45,624 nt of DNA from a virus, in IMG/VR virus record IMGVR_UViG_3300011118_000010, positions 1-45,624 of that record; one strand, written 5' to 3'. A model generated the notes under the pieces. That model searched no databases and was not told the DNA's origin. It saw only the letters and a list, made by a program, of their open reading frames with translations. Both the position numbers and the translations under genes were made by a program. This document shows positions 8,110 through 14,624 of the stretch, piece by piece (the stretch's first letter is position 1; each line of letters begins with the position of its first letter).

Positions 8110-8481
8110 CTATTCCGTGTGTCCGGCGAAAACCCACCGGATGTGACCCGCGTCTCCCTGCGACGTTACCTTGACCGAATCGACTCGGAACGGGAGCCGC
8201 ATTCCCTCGCCGTCGTTGATAGCCATGACGTCCGCGACGGGCGCGAAGGTCGAGTCCCCGACGGTCGTGCATTGGATGTGAATGTCGAGCGAGTCCGCGT
8301 CAATCCAGAAGAACGAAGGCGTGAACCCCGGGTCGAGTACCACGTTCGCCGCCGCCCCGAGATGCTGATGCCCGAAGTCCCACATGTCGTAGCCTTCGTC
8401 GAACACGTCGTCTGCGCTCACCGCGAGACTCGCGGGGCAGAGGACGATGGCGATGACGAGGAACCAGATGGTCCGCTTCAT
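8110..8481 (-). CDS. Small secreted protein
   Basis: A protein of 123 residues. The N-terminus MKRTIWFLVIAIVLCPASLAV-SA is a clear signal peptide with cleavage around AVSA-DD. The mature part of about 100 residues is beta-rich (SDGD-type loops, WIDADSLDIHIQCTT, VDSVKVTSQGD) and has one cysteine. It directly precedes, in the transcript, the 979-residue secreted protein, and the two are probably co-expressed. No family recognised. Its presence in the head-tail connector region suggests a moron acting at the host envelope rather than a virion part. Confidence 0.7.
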   Translation of the reverse strand: MKRTIWFLVIAIVLCPASLAVSADDVFDEGYDMWDFGHQHLGAAANVVLDPGFTPSFFWIDADSLDIHIQCTTVGDSTFAPVADVMAINDGEGMRLPFRVDSVKVTSQGDAGHIRWVFAGHTE

Positions 8482-8490
8482 GGTCGTCTC

Positions 8491-9186
8491 CTATACCCTC
8501 GCGTCTGCGAGGGCGTCTAGCAGGTCTGAGTCCACACCCCACGCCGAGACCTCGTCCTGTCCGAACACCGGAGTGTAGGCGTCGCGTGAGTGGTAGCCGG
8601 GGACCCGCGCCGAGCCGCCGAGAATGTTCGTCAGCCCCTCCGTCGCCCGCTCTATCCATGCGAGTGCCCGCTCGTACTGTGCGACGATAGCGTCGGTTGA
8701 CCCTTCGAGGTCCGTGTGTTCCAGATGCGTGTAGAACCGCGCCATCGCCACCGCTATCTGCTGGACTTCACGGGGAGGCCCGGGCCATGTCAGCGTCGCT
8801 CCGCTCGGGAGCGACCCCGTCGAAAGGACCGCCAGCTCGTCGTCCGCCGCCATGTCGCCCGCCGCCGCGACCGCGACCGTCGTCCCCGAGATGCTCGCGA
8901 CGGTCGTCTGTGTGGTCCCGAGCTTCTTGAGCGACGTGTCGTAGAAGCCGACCGTGTCGCCCACCGCGAGGAAACCCACATCTTCGAGCCCGATGGTCAG
9001 GTCGTTAGTGGCGACCCCTGTGATACGGAGCCACGGGTTGAACGGCACGCGGTAGACACACGCCAGTCCGGTGTCAATCTCGCCCATGACGCGCTCACGC
9101 ATTTCCGCGAGCGCATCGAAGTCCGCGATGTCGGAGAGGTTGGGCCACGACCTCCTGAGCTGTCCGTCTGTACAATAGGCTGGCAT
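8491..9186 (-). CDS. Head-tail connector (DUF1320/gp6-adaptor-like)
   Basis: A protein of 231 residues from the ATG at 9186 with GGAGG upstream. The N-terminus (MPAYCTDGQLRRSWPNLSDI) and the C-terminal helix pair (AIVAQYERALAWIERATEGL) are typical of small adaptor proteins that dock below the portal. A beta-rich insertion of about 80 residues (IGLEDVGFLAVGDTVGFYD) sits between the helices, making it longer than the usual 130-150-residue members. It follows the capsid gene and a 105-residue protein, matching the usual capsid-connector order. Confidence 0.72.
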   Translation of the reverse strand: MPAYCTDGQLRRSWPNLSDIADFDALAEMRERVMGEIDTGLACVYRVPFNPWLRITGVATNDLTIGLEDVGFLAVGDTVGFYDTSLKKLGTTQTTVASISGTTVAVAAAGDMAADDELAVLSTGSLPSGATLTWPGPPREVQQIAVAMARFYTHLEHTDLEGSTDAIVAQYERALAWIERATEGLTNILGGSARVPGYHSRDAYTPVFGQDEVSAWGVDSDLLDALADARV

Positions 9187-9201
9187 GGGCCTCCCCTCCT
9201 C

Positions 9202-9519
9202 CTACGTTATCGTCCGCGTATCCTCGGGTGACATCTTCTCGGTGTACTCGTCGCCTCGCTTCACGACGGGGTCCAGCGGCGTCGCCTTGTCCTGCTTCCC
9301 GTGTCTCTTGTTCCACTCTGACGCGAAGTACAGCCGGAACAGGTCCTCCCGAATGATGAGGTTGTTCCGCTTCCAGTTGATGATGACCTCGGGCGGGAGC
9401 GACGCGAGCGCGTCAGCGGGCAACTCAGCCCCGGGTTGCCAAACGCCCATGCCGTGACAGAGAGCTTCCTCCTCCGGATGGACGTACCATCGCAACTTCC
9501 TCAGCTTCTTCTTCCCCAC
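9202..9519 (-). CDS. Small protein between capsid and connector
   Basis: A protein of 105 residues. The GTG at 9519 is chosen because AAGGAGG lies six bases upstream; a longer reading adds 42 residues of low-quality sequence. It begins with a basic KKKLRKLRW patch and contains PPEVIINWKRNN and LFRLYFASEWNKR. It has no signal peptide or membrane segment. It may be a head-joining or head-closure accessory, judged by position only. Confidence 0.65.
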   Translation of the reverse strand: MGKKKLRKLRWYVHPEEEALCHGMGVWQPGAELPADALASLPPEVIINWKRNNLIIREDLFRLYFASEWNKRHGKQDKATPLDPVVKRGDEYTEKMSPEDTRTIT

Positions 9520-9620
9520 GGTTGTCCTCCTTCGGTGCGGTGCGGAGCCGACTCGGTGCGCGGAGGACACTACGCCCTCATCGACTCCGCCCGCTGGTGC
9601 GACCCCTGTCGGACGGGCCG

Positions 9621-10571
9621 CTAGATGACGTTGTCCAGCTCCCATGCGTACAGACCGTTCACGGTCTTGATGGCAGACTGGTACTCCGTCTGGACGAATG
9701 TCCCACCGCCGAGTCCCTTAGACGGGTCGAACCACTTGCGGGTCCGGGTTGCCGTCGACGTCAGCTCGTACATGAGCGACGCATCCTCAAGGGACGGGCT
9801 CGGGTTCACGTAGAGCAGGTAGACCGAGTCCGCCGTCCAGATGCCCGCCAACGCCGGAATGGTCGCACCGTCGTACGTGGCCTGCGTGATGTCCGCCGAG
9901 CTGGCCGAACACTGTGGCACGAGCACCTTCATCCCCATGAGGTTCGGAGGAAGTGAGTCGAAGGTGGCCCTTGTGTCCGTGACGTACTGCCACGCGCCCT
10001 TGTACTCCGCGCACGCGATGATGTCGTCTACGACTCCCGAAGGGATGACGATGGTGTTCGGGAACCGTCCTGTCGCCCCACGGAACGCCTCTTTGCCCGC
10101 CGCGATGTTCGTCAGCGGCATCCCGGTAGCCGCAGTTGCCCATGCGTTACCGATGGCGGTCGTGTTCGAGCTGGCGGTGATTGCCGCGACCACCGCCGCC
10201 ACTATGCGAATCTCCTTGTTCATCAGGAGCGTCCGCATAATCTTCTCTGTCGAAGTGACCAGAGGCCGGACCGCCGAGTCGCTGTTCTGCTGTGCCCTCT
10301 TGGACACAAACGCCTTCAACGCTCGTGCGACCGTGGTGTAGCTGGCCGTCGACACATGCCAGTCAATCTCCGAGGCCTCGCTCCGGTCCCCGATGGTGTC
10401 GTTGATGGGCTGGAGCTCCTCGGCTCCGAACACGAAATACTTGTCGCTCTCGAACTTCACGGGCACGGCAGGGCAGACCTCCGCGCCGATGAAGCCGGAA
10501 GCGAGTCCGGGGTACTGACTGGCGATGTTGCTGAGTGCCGCGTCGACGTGTATCTCACGCGGGTTCGCCAT
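9621..10571 (-). CDS. Major capsid protein
   Basis: A protein of 316 residues, ATG at 10571 with a strong GGAGG site. It has the features of an HK97-fold capsid subunit: an N-terminal arm (REIHVDAALSNIASQY), a central helix-rich A-domain, the VIPSGVVDDIIACAEYKGAW region, and LLYVNPSPSLEDASLMYELT leading into a WFDPSKGLGGGTFVQTE beta segment. It follows a protease/scaffold gene and a decoration-type gene and precedes the connector, the classical order. No signal or delta domain is needed because scaffold is supplied by the nested upstream product. Confidence 0.9.
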   Translation of the reverse strand: MANPREIHVDAALSNIASQYPGLASGFIGAEVCPAVPVKFESDKYFVFGAEELQPINDTIGDRSEASEIDWHVSTASYTTVARALKAFVSKRAQQNSDSAVRPLVTSTEKIMRTLLMNKEIRIVAAVVAAITASSNTTAIGNAWATAATGMPLTNIAAGKEAFRGATGRFPNTIVIPSGVVDDIIACAEYKGAWQYVTDTRATFDSLPPNLMGMKVLVPQCSASSADITQATYDGATIPALAGIWTADSVYLLYVNPSPSLEDASLMYELTSTATRTRKWFDPSKGLGGGTFVQTEYQSAIKTVNGLYAWELDNVI

Positions 10572-10622
10572 TAGAACCTCCTCACGATGGAACTACGATG
10601 TCACAACAGGAGGCTCTCAGCG

Positions 10623-10677
10623 TCCGTGAATCACGGAACAGCTCCGGCAAGGCCGGGAGGCGTCGAGCTTCCGACGC
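10623..10677 (-). other. Row of three hairpins upstream of the capsid gene
   Basis: The 109-base gap between decoration and capsid genes holds three successive inverted repeats: TCCGTG/CACGGA (10623-10637, loop 3), CCGG/CCGG (10644-10656) and GCGTCG/CGACGC (10660-10677, loop 6). None has a following T-run. They lie in the leader of the capsid message and could be RNA-processing, stability or partial termination elements that raise capsid yield. Confidence 0.55.
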
Positions 10678-10680
10678 GGT

Positions 10681-11130
10681 CTATGTGACCGCGACGTAGT
10701 AGGGGACGTTCAGATTCAACAGAATGAAGCCGACGTCCCCGTCGGTGTCCGGGTCATTGAGACAGACACCGTGGGTCATGTAGAGCGTCTGCGAGACGGC
10801 GGCACACGGCTTCATACGACCGACCGCATCGTCGAAGCAGAGGAACGTGCCGTACGCGCCCGAGCAGTCCGCGCCTGCGACGAACTTCGCCACACCGTGA
10901 ACCTGACACTCGATTCGCAGAGTGCCAGCCGTGGCCTCTGCCGCCGTGCCAGATTCCTGAGCGATGCCCGCGCACATGCCGCTGGTCGCGGTCGAAACCT
11001 TCGTGACCTGACCTACGTTGCTCGTGTCGAAGTCGACGCCCTGAAAGATGACGACGGGTCCGGCACTGACGTAGTAGGCGATGGTCTCGACGTAGGCAAC
11101 GCCGGGAACTTCCGCACTTGTGTAGGCCAT
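10681..11130 (-). CDS. Probable capsid decoration / cement protein (DUF2190-like)
   Basis: A protein of 149 residues from the ATG at 11130, preceded by a full GGAGGTGA site; a GTG three codons upstream is less well placed. It is almost all beta strand with glycine-rich turns (AYYVSAGPVVIFQGVDFD, SGAYGTFLCFDD). This is the pattern of small head-stabilising proteins encoded between scaffold and major capsid. Four or five cysteines are spread through the chain. Identification is by fold character, size and position. Confidence 0.7.
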   Translation of the reverse strand: MAYTSAEVPGVAYVETIAYYVSAGPVVIFQGVDFDTSNVGQVTKVSTATSGMCAGIAQESGTAAEATAGTLRIECQVHGVAKFVAGADCSGAYGTFLCFDDAVGRMKPCAAVSQTLYMTHGVCLNDPDTDGDVGFILLNLNVPYYVAVT

Positions 11131-11189
11131 AGATGTCACCTCCTCGGTGGCCTGTTGGTTGTCCGTGTCGTACTACGAGGGACGTGACG

Positions 11190-11795
11190 CTACTCCTCGA
11201 CCTCTGCACCCTTCGAGAGTTCAAGGACAGCCTGACGGAACGCGGTCGCGGGGTCGAGCGTCTCGCCCGAAGCCTTAGCCTCGGCCTGCAACTCAGTCGC
11301 CCGCTCCTTCGCCTTCTCGGTCAGCTCGACGTGAACCACGTCAGAGTCATCGCCCTTCTTGGTCTCAGGCTCACCCTCTCTCGGGTCCTCGTGGTTCTCC
11401 GGACCCTCCTCATCCATCTTCACTACCTCGGGCATCAGCTCGACGCTGGCCTCGAAGATGGCGAGCGGGGCGAACTTGGTCTTGACCTTGTCGTCGCCCT
11501 CGCCGGACTCGAACTCTGCCGAGCCTGTGCGGGCGAGCGACATCCACGTCTGCATGTACTTCTCGCGGTCCTTAGGCTGGACACGCTTCTTGTTCTTCTC
11601 GAAGAACGCCAGAGCGCGTGTCCGGAGTGCAGACTCGCGCTCCTTCTCCAGCTCCACCTTCGAGGCGTCCCGTTCGGTCTCCGCCGTCTCCTTCGCGGCG
11701 GTCGCCTCCTCTGCCTGACGAGCGAGGTCGAGCTTCGACTTCAGCTCCTCCTCGTCCTTCAAGCCGTAGGCTTCCAGCTCTACGGTCTTGCCCAT
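11190..11795 (-). CDS. Nested scaffold protein from an internal in-frame start
   Basis: It covers the last 201 residues of the protease gene. The internal ATG (MGKTVELEAYGLKDE) at 11795 is preceded by AAGGAGGT four bases upstream, one of the strongest ribosome sites in the window and far better than expected inside a coding region. Lambda C/Nu3 and Mu I/Z use the same nested arrangement to make excess scaffold. The product is a soluble, acidic, coiled-coil protein. That it is made is inference from the site. Confidence 0.75.
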   Translation of the reverse strand: MGKTVELEAYGLKDEEELKSKLDLARQAEEATAAKETAETERDASKVELEKERESALRTRALAFFEKNKKRVQPKDREKYMQTWMSLARTGSAEFESGEGDDKVKTKFAPLAIFEASVELMPEVVKMDEEGPENHEDPREGEPETKKGDDSDVVHVELTEKAKERATELQAEAKASGETLDPATAFRQAVLELSKGAEVEE

Positions 11796-12461
11796 GCTAC
11801 CTCCTTCCGCCACGGGCGGAGTTTCCTGCGATGGGCCCGCCTCGAACACCCCTTCGTAGGTGAACTTGGGGCGGGTCCGATTGAACGCCTCCAGCGTCGC
11901 GCCGTACATCACGGCTATCTGCTCCGCCGGAGTCGCGTCGTTGCTCTTGAGCCCCAACATCGCCGGGACCCTCACACCTAGCAGAGCGAGATGGTCGAAC
12001 GCCTCGCCTGCCTTGTAGCCGTTCACGTTGAGGTCGAACAGAAGCCCGGGCGAGATTCGCGGGAGCCCGCCCTTCCTCATCAGCTCCGCGATGACCACGG
12101 GGACCTTCTCCAGAGTGGCAAGGAGCTTGTCGCCCACGCGCCGGACGTCCTTCATCCATCCGAGCGCGACCAGACCGAGCGGCGACGGCTCGTCGAAGGC
12201 GTGAGTGCCGAACCTGAGTGGCACTCGCCACCCGAGTTTGCTAAGGCCAGCGAAGTGCGTCACGAGCCTGTCGAGGACCGTCGTGGTCGCCTCCCATTCG
12301 GTCCCGTGCATGTCGACGTGGACGCCGACCTCCGCTACCTCCACGTCCTCCAGCGTCTCCGTCTGGAATCTCTTGCTCTCGGGCGGGTCCTCGTCCACTT
12401 CCTCGAACAGACCAGCCTCGACCAACAGCTCCTTGATGGACTCTATCGTCAGCTCTGCCAT
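11190..12461 (-). CDS. Prohead protease (Mu gpI-like) with C-terminal scaffold domain
   Basis: A protein of 423 residues with an ATG at 12461 and AAGGAG upstream. The N-terminal 200 residues match Mu I-type head proteases in layout: PLRFGTH (His87), SPLGLVALGWMKDV, then GLPRISPGLLFDLN (Ser137) and LALLGVRVPAMLGL. The last 200 residues are a charged coiled-coil scaffold region (AKETAETERDASKVELEKER). An internal ATG at 11795 with its own site would make scaffold alone. The enzyme should mature the procapsid by cleaving scaffold and itself. It sits just upstream of decoration and capsid genes. Confidence 0.85.
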   Translation of the reverse strand: MAELTIESIKELLVEAGLFEEVDEDPPESKRFQTETLEDVEVAEVGVHVDMHGTEWEATTTVLDRLVTHFAGLSKLGWRVPLRFGTHAFDEPSPLGLVALGWMKDVRRVGDKLLATLEKVPVVIAELMRKGGLPRISPGLLFDLNVNGYKAGEAFDHLALLGVRVPAMLGLKSNDATPAEQIAVMYGATLEAFNRTRPKFTYEGVFEAGPSQETPPVAEGGSMGKTVELEAYGLKDEEELKSKLDLARQAEEATAAKETAETERDASKVELEKERESALRTRALAFFEKNKKRVQPKDREKYMQTWMSLARTGSAEFESGEGDDKVKTKFAPLAIFEASVELMPEVVKMDEEGPENHEDPREGEPETKKGDDSDVVHVELTEKAKERATELQAEAKASGETLDPATAFRQAVLELSKGAEVEE

Positions 12462-12487
12462 GCGATTCTCCTTGTCGGAGACAGGGG

Positions 12488-12865
12488 TCAGCGGTTCCTC
12501 GGGATGTGGTCACCATTCGGGCCGGAGCCCGTATTGTGTCCTGAGCCTGATAGGGCGGTTCCCGGTCGCGCCGACCCCTGACTCGCTACCATGTTCAGGG
12601 CCCGGGTCACTGGGTACTCGTGTCGGGCCACGCGCCGTGCTGGCCGAAGCGTGTGGCTTCTCTTGTCGTGACAGGTCTGACAGATGTAGATGGCGGGATA
12701 CAGGACCATGTCGGTCTCCGCATGGGTGACGGGGGGAATCCAGCGCGGCGAGGTCGTCCAATCGCCGCACAGCTCACAGCAGAACTCGTAGCTCCCGTCG
12801 TTGCCGAGGCGAACCCGCGTGATGGGGATGCGTGTTCGCTTCGCTCTCTTACGCCCGTGTGCCAT
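12488..12865 (-). CDS. Zinc-ribbon protein
   Basis: A protein of 125 residues. Two cysteine pairs, CCELC near residues 29-33 and CQTC near 62-65, give a four-cysteine zinc ribbon. It is preceded by a very basic start (HGRKRAKRTRIP). The C-terminal 40 residues are glycine/serine-rich and look disordered. The ribosome site is weak (AAGGA about ten bases upstream). It belongs to the insert between protease and portal genes and may be a nuclease or nucleic-acid-binding accessory. Not otherwise recognised. Confidence 0.6.
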   Translation of the reverse strand: MAHGRKRAKRTRIPITRVRLGNDGSYEFCCELCGDWTTSPRWIPPVTHAETDMVLYPAIYICQTCHDKRSHTLRPARRVARHEYPVTRALNMVASQGSARPGTALSGSGHNTGSGPNGDHIPRNR

Positions 12866-12881
12866 GTCTCAGACGTCCTTG

Positions 12882-13769
12882 TCAAGCCTTATCCTGCCAA
12901 TCCTCCGTCCACAGTCCTCCCGCGAAGTCGAGCGCGGTCCCGTCTCTCGTCCCCCGGACGGTCCCGAGCCGCAACACGACGTAGGCCAACCAGACCACCG
13001 AGGCCACGAAACAGAGCCCGGGCCACGGGAGCAGGAGAACCAGATACACCGGATACGCCGGACGCTTGTGGAGCGCGGTGTGTTGACGATGCCGCCCGAA
13101 CTGCACCGCACGCGCCAGCCGCCAGAGCTTGCGCCACGGCTCATGCCCGAAGCCAAAAGCGTCCGCCGTGAATCGCAGGACGAGCAGGCCCGAGATGAAA
13201 CCCGTCGCCTCTAACATCCCGACCGGATGGAACGCCCATACCGCAGGCAGGAACAGGAGCGGGATGACCCGGATGTCGACCGCGAGCCCGAACAGGAACC
13301 ACGCCCACACACCGTTCGGGACCACGTACGCGGCGGCAACGAGCAGGATGCCGATGCCGTGCGCTGTGCCCAGTTGCCCGTTCTCGTCCATCGACCAGAG
13401 GAACAGGGCGAAGAACGGCGCGAACCAGAGGCCGAGCCCGTCGCGTGGGCAGAGCAACCAGAACGCGGCGACGAGCGGCAGGTGTGACCCGAGCATCGTC
13501 CAGACCATCAGGGCGGCGAGACGGCTCCCATCCCACAGGCGTTGCAGAGGCCAGAACAGGAGCAGGAGCGAGCGCGGTCCGATGTAGGCCCAACGTGTGC
13601 CGGGGACCGACTGCTTCGGGCCGAACCACGGCGCGTTCAGGTTGTTCCGTGCCGCGAGAGCCTCGAAGTGCAGAGGCGCGTCCATGCCGTACTGGAGCTG
13701 GCGGTTGCTCCATCGCCAGAGGCTCAACCAGCCGAGGAACAGAAGCACCGCCGTCAGCATCTCTCTCAT
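12882..13769 (-). CDS. Polytopic membrane protein, possible lipid-linked glycosyltransferase
   Basis: A protein of 295 residues from the ATG at 13769, with GGGAGG four bases upstream and an ATGA overlap with the methyltransferase gene before it. A longer reading adds arginine-rich noise. About seven or eight membrane helices are visible (VLLFLGWLSLW, SLLLLFWPLQRLW, FAPFFALFLW, GILLVAAAYVV, LLFLPAVWAF, YLVLLLPWPGLCF). An aspartate-bearing outward loop follows the first helix. The layout resembles GT87/DUF2029-type polyprenol-phosphate-sugar transferases, but I see no decisive motif. A membrane protein inside a head-gene block is unusual and suggests a host-envelope-modifying moron. Confidence 0.6.
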   Translation of the reverse strand: MREMLTAVLLFLGWLSLWRWSNRQLQYGMDAPLHFEALAARNNLNAPWFGPKQSVPGTRWAYIGPRSLLLLFWPLQRLWDGSRLAALMVWTMLGSHLPLVAAFWLLCPRDGLGLWFAPFFALFLWSMDENGQLGTAHGIGILLVAAAYVVPNGVWAWFLFGLAVDIRVIPLLFLPAVWAFHPVGMLEATGFISGLLVLRFTADAFGFGHEPWRKLWRLARAVQFGRHRQHTALHKRPAYPVYLVLLLPWPGLCFVASVVWLAYVVLRLGTVRGTRDGTALDFAGGLWTEDWQDKA

Positions 13770-14272
13770 GCGGCCTCCCGTTCCGTGAACACCAACGCGA
13801 CCCGTCCGCTCGGTGTCGAGTGGTCCGTCATGCGGAAGCCCCACGACTCGACCTCGCGCCAGTCCACCACGACCACGTTGTGACCGGGGTCCGCTCGGAA
13901 GTGACGCGAGCGCGTGGACGGGTAGGTGATGACGAAGTTCCGGCACACCCGCGCTATCTCCATGACCGTCTGCATCTGACGCTCCGGCGGGATGTGTTCG
14001 ATGACCTCGGTACACCAGCCCCATGACACACCCTTGTCCGTGAACGGCAGACAGTGGTGACCGAGCGACGCGTCCGCAACGATGTCGATGTGGACGCCGC
14101 CTCTCACGTCGAGCGCGATGTAGTGAGCGCACCGCCGCTGGAGATGCTCGGCCCACGGCGTTGACAGGCCCGCGCCGATGTCGAGGATGACGTTCGTCCC
14201 CGGGGGCGGGAGCAGGTGTCGATACGCTTCGACCACGGCCTCCATGTTCGTGTGTTCCTCGGGACGGAGCAT
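13766..14272 (-). CDS. SAM-dependent methyltransferase (class I)
   Basis: A protein of 168 residues. Motif I is NVILDIGAGLSTPW (residues about 27-40); the acidic end of strand two is YIALDVRGG; the loop VADASLGHHCLPF and the WCTEVIEHIPPE segment match the Methyltransf_11-type fold used on small molecules or sugars. It lacks the DPPY/NPPY motif of DNA amino-methyltransferases. It is translationally coupled to the polytopic membrane protein, so the pair may modify a glycan or lipid-linked sugar. The substrate is unknown. Confidence 0.8.
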   Translation of the reverse strand: MLRPEEHTNMEAVVEAYRHLLPPPGTNVILDIGAGLSTPWAEHLQRRCAHYIALDVRGGVHIDIVADASLGHHCLPFTDKGVSWGWCTEVIEHIPPERQMQTVMEIARVCRNFVITYPSTRSRHFRADPGHNVVVVDWREVESWGFRMTDHSTPSGRVALVFTEREAA

Positions 14273-14280
14273 GTGCCCCC

Positions 14281-14505
14281 CTAGTTCACCGCTTCCGTCG
14301 CGGGCGGCATCCCCACCATCGCCTCACGCGCCGAGAGCTTGACCTCCTCGTGCTTCAATGCATCGAGCGGACGACCGCACGTCGGGCAGAGCTGGACGTA
14401 GCCTGCCTCCTCCAGCACTTCGGGCGGAGGCGAAGGTCCGCCGCACCGCGCACACCGCCAGATGGTCCGCGTGCCCGTGACCGCCTCTGTCAGATAGTCC
14501 TTCAC
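14281..14505 (-). CDS. Small zinc-ribbon protein
   Basis: A protein of 74 residues. The GTG at 14505 overlaps the stop of the preceding tiny membrane gene (GTGA), with AAGGAG 11 bases upstream. CARCGG at residues about 17-22 and CPTCGR at about 41-46 form a four-cysteine ribbon. The C-terminus is a charged helix. Such ribbons are common in phage accessory proteins; role unknown. Confidence 0.65.
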   Translation of the reverse strand: MKDYLTEAVTGTRTIWRCARCGGPSPPPEVLEEAGYVQLCPTCGRPLDALKHEEVKLSAREAMVGMPPATEAVN

Positions 14506-14615
14506 TTCGCCACAATCTCCTTCAAGTCGAGGATGATGCCGAGCGCGAGGATGAACGTCCAGATGATAAGACCACCGACCACGAACCCGCCGACTATCGC
14601 GCCTCTGCGACTCAT
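14502..14615 (-). CDS. Single-TM mini-protein
   Basis: A protein of 37 residues with GGAGG upstream of the ATG at 14615. It has an SRRG positive start, one 22-residue hydrophobic helix (GGFVVGGLIIWTFILALGII) and a short charged tail. Coupled to the zinc-ribbon gene by GTGA. It is probably an inner-membrane peptide; function unknown. Confidence 0.55.
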   Translation of the reverse strand: MSRRGAIVGGFVVGGLIIWTFILALGIILDLKEIVAK

Positions 14616-14624
14616 GCGGTCCTC

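Noticed and set aside
12882-14156. A 424-residue reading of the membrane protein
   Set aside because: The first 129 residues are out-of-frame shadow of the methyltransferase. The ATG at 13769 has the ribosome site and the coupling overlap.
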